NCBI GenBank assembly: GCA_016926925.1
Contig: JAFGNQ010000306.1
Span: 1 to 6,180, forward strand
Source: Candidatus Aminicenantota bacterium
Lineage (GTDB): Bacteria > Acidobacteriota > Aminicenantia > Aminicenantales > Aminicenantaceae
Reading direction: 5' to 3'
DNA length: 6,180 nt
Part shown: positions 1-4,436 of the stretch, piece by piece
Layout: every line of letters starts with the position of its first letter
Position numbering within the stretch: the stretch's first letter is position 1
Program-made: the position numbers and the translations under genes
The notes under the pieces: model-generated
What the model saw: only the letters and a program-made list of their open reading frames with translations
Databases searched by the model: none
Told to the model about the DNA's origin: nothing

Positions 1-53
1 CCTCCAAGCTTGACTTGAGGCGTGATTTCAATCTCTTTGACGGCGGTAGGCAT
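1..53 (-). CDS. kdsA: KdsA (3-deoxy-D-manno-octulosonate 8-phosphate synthase), N-terminal fragment
   Basis: Only the first 17 full codons are in the window; the gene runs off the low-coordinate edge. The visible start reads MPTAVKEIEITPQVKLGG (the last Gly from a partial GG codon). It resembles the short N-terminal strand of KdsA proteins, where a V-K-(I/L)-G-G segment precedes the first barrel strand. KdsA condenses phosphoenolpyruvate with arabinose 5-phosphate to give Kdo-8-phosphate in the cytoplasm, for lipopolysaccharide core synthesis. The ATG at 53-51 is preceded by GGAG with 6 nt spacing, which supports this start. The gene begins inside pyrG, overlapping it by 26 bp in another frame. 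The identification rests on a short N-terminus plus the known kdsB-pyrG-kdsA gene order. That a gene starts here is more secure than its name. Confidence 0.68.
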   Translation of the reverse strand, partial: MPTAVKEIEITPQVKLG

Positions 54-1632
54 AACTTGCTCCGATGAAGGCTTTGAAGATGGGGTGGGGTTCCAAAGGC
101 TTGGATTTGAATTCCGGGTGGAACTGGCATCCGAGAAACCAGGGGTGGTCCTTGATTTCTACGATTTCCACAAGATCATGATCCGGATTTTTTCCCGAAA
201 TTATGAGGCCGGCCCGGGTGAGGATGTCCTCATAGGCAGGGTTGAACTCAAAGCGGTGGCGGTGCCGCTCATAGACGGATGCTTTCTTATAGGCGCTCTC
301 AGCAAAGGAATCCTTTTGCAGGTGGCACAGATACTGACCGAGTCTCATGGTTCCACCCAGGTCCTGAACTCCTTTCAATTCCCGCCATTTGAAAAAGATT
401 TTGTGGGGTGTCCCTGTATCGAATTCCGTGCTGTTGGCGTCCTTGAGTTTGGCGATGTTCCGGGCATACTCGATCGTTGCGCACTGCATCCCCAGGCAAA
501 TACCGAAATAAGGCACCTTTTGGGTTCGGGCATAAGTGACCGCCTTGATTTTGCCTTCGATGCCGCGAACGCCGAATCCTCCGGGAACCAGAATTCCATC
601 CGCATTGCCCAAAATATCCTGGGCCTCATTGGTCTCCATGTCCTCGGCTTCAATCCAAGAGATATTCACTTTGAGATGGTGGTGGGTGGCGGCATGGACA
701 AGGGCTTCTTTGAGGCTCAAGTAGGAATCCTGGAGGCCGGCGTATTTTCCTACGAGCGCAATGTTGACCTCATCCTTGGGGGTGTTCATCCGTTCCACCA
801 TTTTTTTCCATCGAGCCAACCGCCTCTGTTTCGCGTCCAAATCCAGACGATCGAGAATGATGGTGTCGAGCTTTTCCCGGGCGAACATCAAGGGGATTTC
901 GTAAATATTATCTACGTCCTTGGCCGTGATGACGGCCTCTAAAGGGACGTTCGTGAAGAGTGCGATCTTGGCCTTTAGCTCCTTGCTCAAAGGCCTGTCC
1001 GTCCGGCAGAGAAGAATGTCGGGTTGAATACCGATTGCCCGCAGCTCTTTCACGCTGTGCTGCGTCGGTTTGGTCTTGAGCTCGCCTGAGGTCTTCATGA
1101 AGGGAACCAGAGTCAAATGGACGAAAAGGATATCGGTCAAGCCCATGGATAACCGCATCTGACGGGTGGCTTCCAGGAATGGGAGCCCTTCGATATCGCC
1201 CACTGTTCCTCCGATTTCCGAAATCACGATGTCGTTGTTGTTCGATGCGGCCAGAAAGGCCTTTTTGATCTCATCCGTCACGTGAGGAATGACCTGAACC
1301 GTTTTACCCAGAAAAAGCCCTCGGCGCTCCTTTTTGAGAATCAGGTCATAGATCCGGCCGGCTGTCCAATTATGCGCCTGTGATGTCCGGGTGGAGGTGA
1401 AGCGCTCATAGTGTCCTAAATCCAGGTCGGTTTCCGCCCCGTCGTCGGTCACGTAGACTTCCCCGTGCTGAAAGGGATTCATGGTGCCCGGATCTACATT
1501 CAAATAAGGATCAAATTTTTGGATGGTAATCTTGTAACCATGGCTCTCGAGGAGCATCCCGATGGATGCGGATGCAATCCCTTTTCCCAAGGCAGAGAGA
1601 ACGCCTCCCGTGACAAATATGAATTTAGCCAT
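28..1632 (-). CDS. pyrG: CTP synthase (glutamine hydrolysing)
   Basis: A complete 534-residue protein of normal family length. It makes CTP from UTP, ATP and glutamine in the cytoplasm, the last step of de novo pyrimidine nucleotide synthesis. The N-terminal synthase domain (about 1-270) shows the P-loop-like VTGGVLSALGKGI (7-19), the HGEVYVTDDGAETDLDLGHYER stretch from residue 56, and EIGGTVGDIEG (139-149). The C-terminal class I glutamine amidotransferase domain (about 288-525) shows the oxyanion segment PGGFGVRG (350-357), the nucleophile Cys379 in FGICLGMQ, and the His505/Glu507 pair in QFHPEFKSKP, so the triad is intact. The segment usually read as N-N-x-T-T-G-R-I-Y is here H-N-W-T-A-G-R-I-Y (87-95), a mild local divergence. 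The ATG at 1632 has AAAGGA 4 nt upstream and overlaps the end of kdsB by 8 bp. The 3' end overlaps kdsA by 26 bp. Confidence 0.98.
   Translation of the reverse strand: MAKFIFVTGGVLSALGKGIASASIGMLLESHGYKITIQKFDPYLNVDPGTMNPFQHGEVYVTDDGAETDLDLGHYERFTSTRTSQAHNWTAGRIYDLILKKERRGLFLGKTVQVIPHVTDEIKKAFLAASNNNDIVISEIGGTVGDIEGLPFLEATRQMRLSMGLTDILFVHLTLVPFMKTSGELKTKPTQHSVKELRAIGIQPDILLCRTDRPLSKELKAKIALFTNVPLEAVITAKDVDNIYEIPLMFAREKLDTIILDRLDLDAKQRRLARWKKMVERMNTPKDEVNIALVGKYAGLQDSYLSLKEALVHAATHHHLKVNISWIEAEDMETNEAQDILGNADGILVPGGFGVRGIEGKIKAVTYARTQKVPYFGICLGMQCATIEYARNIAKLKDANSTEFDTGTPHKIFFKWRELKGVQDLGGTMRLGQYLCHLQKDSFAESAYKKASVYERHRHRFEFNPAYEDILTRAGLIISGKNPDHDLVEIVEIKDHPWFLGCQFHPEFKSKPLEPHPIFKAFIGASYAYRRQRD
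60..63 (-). promoter_or_regulatory. Ribosome binding site of kdsA
   Basis: The minus strand reads GGAG, then 6 nt, then ATG at 53-51. The site lies inside the pyrG coding sequence, so kdsA initiation occurs in the wake of ribosomes finishing pyrG. It is the main evidence that the short terminal reading frame is a real gene start. Confidence 0.6.
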
Positions 1633-2350
1633 GATGTCCTTTCATTATGAATTCTTCAACCTTGATTATATCTTCTGGCGTATCCACACTCAAGGTCAAA
1701 TGTGGAGTGAGGATAATTTTTATTTGGTGTCCCCTCTCCAAAACGCGAAGCTGTTCGAGCCGCTCTTCTTTTTCGAGCCGGGATATCGGCCATTTGCTGA
1801 AATCGAGCAAAAAGTTTCTGTGATAACCGTAGATACCGATATGCTGCAGAAAATAATCGGAAGCGTCGAAGGGAAGCGCGGAGCGTGAAAAATAGAGGGC
1901 CAATCCCTCCTCATCAACGACGACTTTAACGATGTTGGGATTGCTCTGAAGAGCGAGGTCCTTGACCTTGACGGCAAGAGTCGCCATGGGTGGAGTTTCG
2001 TCTTGGAGGGCTTCGACCAGACGGTCGAGCATCTCTCCTTGAATCAGAGGCTCATCGCCCTGGATGTTGATGATGATCGGAGAGGAGACGGCTTTGGCTA
2101 CCTCTGCGACGCGGTCGGTTCCCGAATGATGATGAGGAGACGTTTTCCAAACCTCGGCTCCGAATGCCGTACAGGTTTGCAGGATGCGGTCGTCGTCGGT
2201 TGCGATGATGATATTTTGAAGACGGGAGGCCTGCTTTGCCCCCTCGTAAACCCATTGAATCATAGGTTTGCCCTGAATTTGAGCGAGAGGTTTCCCTGGA
2301 AATCGCTGGGATTCGTAGCGTGCGGGAATAACCCCTATCGCTTGCTTCAA
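1625..2350 (-). CDS. kdsB: CMP-Kdo synthetase (3-deoxy-manno-octulosonate cytidylyltransferase)
   Basis: The 241-residue protein is close to the usual family length of about 240-250. It activates Kdo with CTP to give CMP-Kdo and pyrophosphate, the donor used by Kdo transferases on lipid A. Visible motifs are the nucleotide-binding IPARYESQRFPGKPL (8-22), ATDDDRI (50-56), the HHSGTDRVAEV segment (74-84), the metal-site NIQGDEPLI (95-103, Asp99), HIGIYGYHR (170-178), RLEKEERLEQLR (191-202) and the C-terminal metal-site SVDTPEDI (221-228, Asp223). The start is TTG at 2350-2348. The frame has a TGA eleven codons upstream with no ATG or GTG between, and a later start would remove the N-terminal motif. 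TTG overlaps the bactofilin stop as TTGA. Only a weak AGGG lies at suitable distance, so initiation probably depends on coupling to bactofilin translation. Confidence 0.96.
   Translation of the reverse strand: MKQAIGVIPARYESQRFPGKPLAQIQGKPMIQWVYEGAKQASRLQNIIIATDDDRILQTCTAFGAEVWKTSPHHHSGTDRVAEVAKAVSSPIIINIQGDEPLIQGEMLDRLVEALQDETPPMATLAVKVKDLALQSNPNIVKVVVDEEGLALYFSRSALPFDASDYFLQHIGIYGYHRNFLLDFSKWPISRLEKEERLEQLRVLERGHQIKIILTPHLTLSVDTPEDIIKVEEFIMKGHHG
1637..1642 (-). promoter_or_regulatory. Ribosome binding site of pyrG
   Basis: The minus strand reads AAAGGA, then 4 nt, then the pyrG ATG at 1632-1630. It lies within the last codons of kdsB, so the two genes are probably translationally coupled. 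Confidence 0.55.
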
Positions 2351-2763
2351 AGCTCGGACCCTGTGTCCTTCATGTTCTCTTCAGGTAGGGGAGTTTCAGG
2401 CATTGGTGCAGGGAGCTTGTCCGTAGTCTGGCAGTTGGCTTCCAGATAAGCGCCTTCTTCGATGACAAGTTTAGGCGTTATGATCGTCCCGAAAACGCGT
2501 CCTTTGGAGTGGATCTCGGCTTTATCGGTTGCCTGAATATTTCCTTTGACTTCTCCGTCGATGATGATAAAACCGATTTTGATATCGGCTTCCACTTTCC
2601 CGTTTTCACCGATGATGAGCATGGACTCGGAATCGATATTCCCTTTGAAATGGCCATCGATGCGGAATGATCCTTGGAATTTGAGGTCTCCGTTTATTTC
2701 CGTATCTTTGTCGAAGAAACCTGTAATCTTTGTTTCATCGAATTCTCTTTTGCGTTCTTTCAT
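2347..2763 (-). CDS. Bactofilin family cytoskeletal protein
   Basis: A 138-residue small polymer-forming protein. The bactofilin (DUF583) domain covers roughly residues 14-113 and is recognisable by regularly spaced Gly and hydrophobic residues of a right-handed beta-helix: GDLKFQGSFRIDGHFKGNI (25-43), IIGENGKVEADI (50-61), IIIDGEVKGNI (66-76), then KAEIHSKGRVFGTI and LVIEEGAYLEANC. The tail (about 114-138) is Pro- and Glu-rich, low in complexity and probably disordered. No signal peptide or membrane segment is visible. Bactofilins assemble nucleotide-free filaments that scaffold envelope synthesis or, in Myxococcus xanthus (BacNOP), position ParABS components. The gene follows parB with an ATGA overlap and has the strongest ribosome binding site in the window. 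A segregation or pole-organising role is an inference from context; a cell-shape role is equally possible. Confidence 0.93.
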   Translation of the reverse strand: MKERKREFDETKITGFFDKDTEINGDLKFQGSFRIDGHFKGNIDSESMLIIGENGKVEADIKIGFIIIDGEVKGNIQATDKAEIHSKGRVFGTIITPKLVIEEGAYLEANCQTTDKLPAPMPETPLPEENMKDTGSEL

Positions 2764-3608
2764 AAGGTCCCTCCTTTGATTTGTTCATAGATGCGGTTCA
2801 AGTCATCCAGTGTGTAGTAGTATATTTTCAGGACTCCCTTATTTTGGTCGCCCGAGATGGCCACTTTGGTACTCAGCAGCTTGAGAAGCTCTTCTTGAAG
2901 AACCAAGAGATCGGGATTCATAGGTTGTCTTTGAGGCTCTTCTGCGGAATTCTGGAATTTCCGGACCCATTTTTCCACTTCTCGTACGGAGATATTTTTG
3001 GCGATGATATTTTGCGCCATGCTTTTTTGGAGTCTCGGATTATCGATCGAAAGCAAGGCTCTGGCATGGCCCATGGTGAGCTTCCCTTCAGCTATAAAAT
3101 CCTGGATTTCCTGGGGGAGTTTGAGAAGACGAAGGTAATTGGCTACGGAAGTGCGGTCCTTGCCTACCTTTTCGGCAACGTTCTGCTGCGTACACCCGAA
3201 CTCTTGAATCATTCTCTGGTAAGCCAGAGCGATCTCCAGAGGGTTGAGATCGTCCCTCTGGAGGTTTTCGACAAGGGAGGCTTCGTGCTGCTGCTCTACG
3301 TTGAGCGTACGGATGATGACCGGGATTTTCTGCAGCCCGGCTTTTTTGGCCGCCCGCCAGCGCCTTTCACCGACGATAATTTTGTAGGCGCCTTCTTCTT
3401 GAACGGCCACGACAGGCTGGAGCACGCCGGTCTCCCGGATGGACTGCGCCAACTCATCCAGCGATTCGGGATTATGCCGCTTTCGGGGCTGCTTGGGATT
3501 CGGCTTGAGCTGATCGATGTCAAGCTCCAGAAACCGTTCTTCCTTGAGGATCCCGTATTCTTCGGGTAAAAATGCTTTCAAGCCTTTTCCTAAAGCCTTT
3601 TTTGTCAT
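2760..3608 (-). CDS. parB: ParB/Spo0J chromosome-partitioning CTPase clamp
   Basis: A 282-residue chromosomal ParB. It loads on parS, uses CTP to form a sliding clamp around DNA, and stimulates the ParA ATPase to separate replicated origins. The N-terminus carries the ParA-activating motif KALGKGLKAFLP (4-14). The N-terminal CTP-binding domain shows LKPNPKQPRK (35-44), the phosphate motif GERRWRAA (80-87) and ENLQRDDLNP (114-123). A helix-turn-helix region follows (about 139-165: TQQNVAEKVGKDRTSVANYLR), then GHARALL (180-186), a variable linker and a C-terminal dimerisation domain (about 235-282). ATG at 3608 is chosen over a GTG at 3644 because it places the conserved motif at the extreme N-terminus and gives an ATGA overlap with the parA stop. 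The gene ends in an ATGA overlap with the bactofilin. Confidence 0.97.
   Translation of the reverse strand: MTKKALGKGLKAFLPEEYGILKEERFLELDIDQLKPNPKQPRKRHNPESLDELAQSIRETGVLQPVVAVQEEGAYKIIVGERRWRAAKKAGLQKIPVIIRTLNVEQQHEASLVENLQRDDLNPLEIALAYQRMIQEFGCTQQNVAEKVGKDRTSVANYLRLLKLPQEIQDFIAEGKLTMGHARALLSIDNPRLQKSMAQNIIAKNISVREVEKWVRKFQNSAEEPQRQPMNPDLLVLQEELLKLLSTKVAISGDQNKGVLKIYYYTLDDLNRIYEQIKGGTL
2770..2776 (-). promoter_or_regulatory. Strong ribosome binding site of the bactofilin gene
   Basis: The minus strand reads AAGGAGG, then 6 nt, then ATG at 2763-2761. This near-perfect Shine-Dalgarno lies in the last codons of parB. It fits high expression of a structural protein relative to its neighbours, whose sites are weaker or more poorly spaced. 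Confidence 0.75.
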
Positions 3609-4360
3609 CTTTTGAGAAACTCCTCGGCGAGATTGAGGTAGCACTGGGCCCCTTTGGACTTGATGTCATAAATCAGGGCGGGCTTACCAAAACTGGGAGC
3701 TTCGGCTAGCCTCACCGTACGGGGAATGACCACCTCGTAAACGATATCCTTCAAAGATTGGCGGATTTCATCGGACACCTGTTTGGTGAGGTTTGTCCGG
3801 TCGTCGGCCATAGTCAGAATGATACCTTCGATCTTGAGATTGGGATTGAGATGCGTCCTGACTTCGTCCAAGGTTCGAAACAGGTCCGGAATCCCTTCCA
3901 TGCAAAAGAATTCCGTCTGGATTGGAATCAGTACCGAGTCTGCGGCGGTTAAAGCATTGATAGTCAGAAATCCTAGGGATGGAGGGCAATCGATCAAGAT
4001 GAAGTGAAAGAGTCTGCGGATTTTATCGAGTGCGTTCCGCAGCCGCAGTTCTCTGCTCGGTTGGGTGTGGATCTCGACTTCGAACCCGGACAATTCCGGC
4101 GAACAAGGGCAGAGGTAGAGGTTATCCAGCTCCGTAGGGAGGACATAATCCATCAAGTAGAGGCCGTTCATCAACGAAGGGTAGATTCCCTTGTCCGTCT
4201 CCTTTTTTTTACCAAGGCCTGCAGTGGCCATGCCTTGAGGATCGAAATCAATGATTAGGACACGGCGATTTTTCAGGGCGAGAGAGGCGGCAAGGTTGAT
4301 GGCCGTGGTTGTTTTTCCTACGCCTCCTTTTTGGTTGGCGACGGCAATGATTTTGCTCAT
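3605..4360 (-). CDS. parA: ParA/Soj chromosome-partitioning ATPase
   Basis: A 251-residue MinD/ParA-family ATPase. It binds the nucleoid nonspecifically in its ATP-bound dimer form and forms the gradient that moves ParB-parS complexes. It starts directly with the deviant Walker A motif KGGVGKTT (11-18), including the signature Lys11. It continues with Walker A' VLIIDFDPQG (34-43), Walker B ILIDCPPSLG (121-130, Asp124), the ADDRTNLTKQV segment (185-195) and the Soj-type DNA-binding and switch region IPRTVRLAEAPSFGKPALIYD (from 212). There is no N-terminal helix-turn-helix extension, so this is the short chromosomal type rather than the plasmid P1-type repressor. The SD-like AGGGA lies 4 nt before the ATG and a parS site lies 11 bp upstream of the ATG. 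The stop overlaps the parB start as ATGA. Confidence 0.98.
   Translation of the reverse strand: MSKIIAVANQKGGVGKTTTAINLAASLALKNRRVLIIDFDPQGMATAGLGKKKETDKGIYPSLMNGLYLMDYVLPTELDNLYLCPCSPELSGFEVEIHTQPSRELRLRNALDKIRRLFHFILIDCPPSLGFLTINALTAADSVLIPIQTEFFCMEGIPDLFRTLDEVRTHLNPNLKIEGIILTMADDRTNLTKQVSDEIRQSLKDIVYEVVIPRTVRLAEAPSFGKPALIYDIKSKGAQCYLNLAEEFLKR
3620..3624 (-). promoter_or_regulatory. Ribosome binding site of parB (long spacing)
   Basis: AGGAG on the minus strand lies 11 nt before the parB ATG at 3608, longer than optimal. Together with the ATGA overlap this suggests parB translation depends partly on termination of parA, keeping the two proteins in ratio. Confidence 0.5.
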
Positions 4361-4436
4361 GTCTTCCCTGATGTTCCACGTGGAACAGTTGCTCTGATGC
4401 CCGGAATACGCGTGCGGAAAGCGGACTTGAATCGTC
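4361..4436 (-). other. mnmG-parA intergenic leader, no convincing promoter or terminator
   Basis: The only intergenic gap in the window, 76 bp. It contains parS and the parA ribosome-binding region. The best promoter-like pair on the minus strand (TTCAAG, 17 nt, TATTCC) matches sigma-70 boxes at only about 3 of 6 positions each. No GC-rich stem followed by a T run is present on the minus strand. The gap is also fully open in the -1 frame relative to mnmG. The methyltransferase gene rsmG, often found here, is absent. Confidence 0.6.
4372..4387. promoter_or_regulatory. parS: parS centromere-like site
   Basis: The sequence TGTTCCACGTGGAACA is a perfect 16-bp palindrome. It matches the chromosomal parS consensus TGTTTCACGTGAAACA at 14 of 16 positions; the two differences are symmetric (T to C at position 5, A to G at position 12) and fall where the consensus is known to vary. 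It lies in the gap between mnmG and parA, 11 bp from the parA start codon. Position next to parAB is typical of origin-proximal parS. ParB bound here could nucleate segregation and also repress parA; the second role is an inference. No other full match was seen in the window. Confidence 0.95.

Noticed and set aside
792..798. GTTCCAC half-site (also near 349-355, and GTGGAAC near 117-123)
   Set aside because: These are single 7-bp half-sites without the second arm; at this length they are expected by chance.
22..942. Long plus-strand open frame of 306 codons opposite pyrG
   Set aside because: It is antisense to the C-terminal half of an unmistakable CTP synthase, has no recognisable motif, and low-complexity Gly/Phe/Ile content typical of a mirrored coding frame.
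1278..1285. TCACGTGA core resembling the centre of parS, inside pyrG
   Set aside because: The flanking GTT/AAC arms are absent (about 10 of 16 positions match overall), and the bases encode the conserved PHVTDE segment of PyrG.
2781..3569. Plus-strand open frame of 262 codons opposite parB
   Set aside because: It mirrors parB codon for codon, shows no family motif and no convincing start site. Long antisense frames are expected from codon bias in GC-balanced genes.
3609..3644. GTG at 3644 as an upstream start for ParB, adding 12 residues
   Set aside because: The added residues are unlike the family N-terminus. ATG at 3608 puts the ParA-activating motif at the start and gives the ATGA overlap seen elsewhere in the operon.
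4402..4429. Promoter-like TTCAAG, 17 nt, TATTCC upstream of parA on the minus strand
   Set aside because: Each box matches the sigma-70 consensus at only about half its positions. It was not listed as a promoter.
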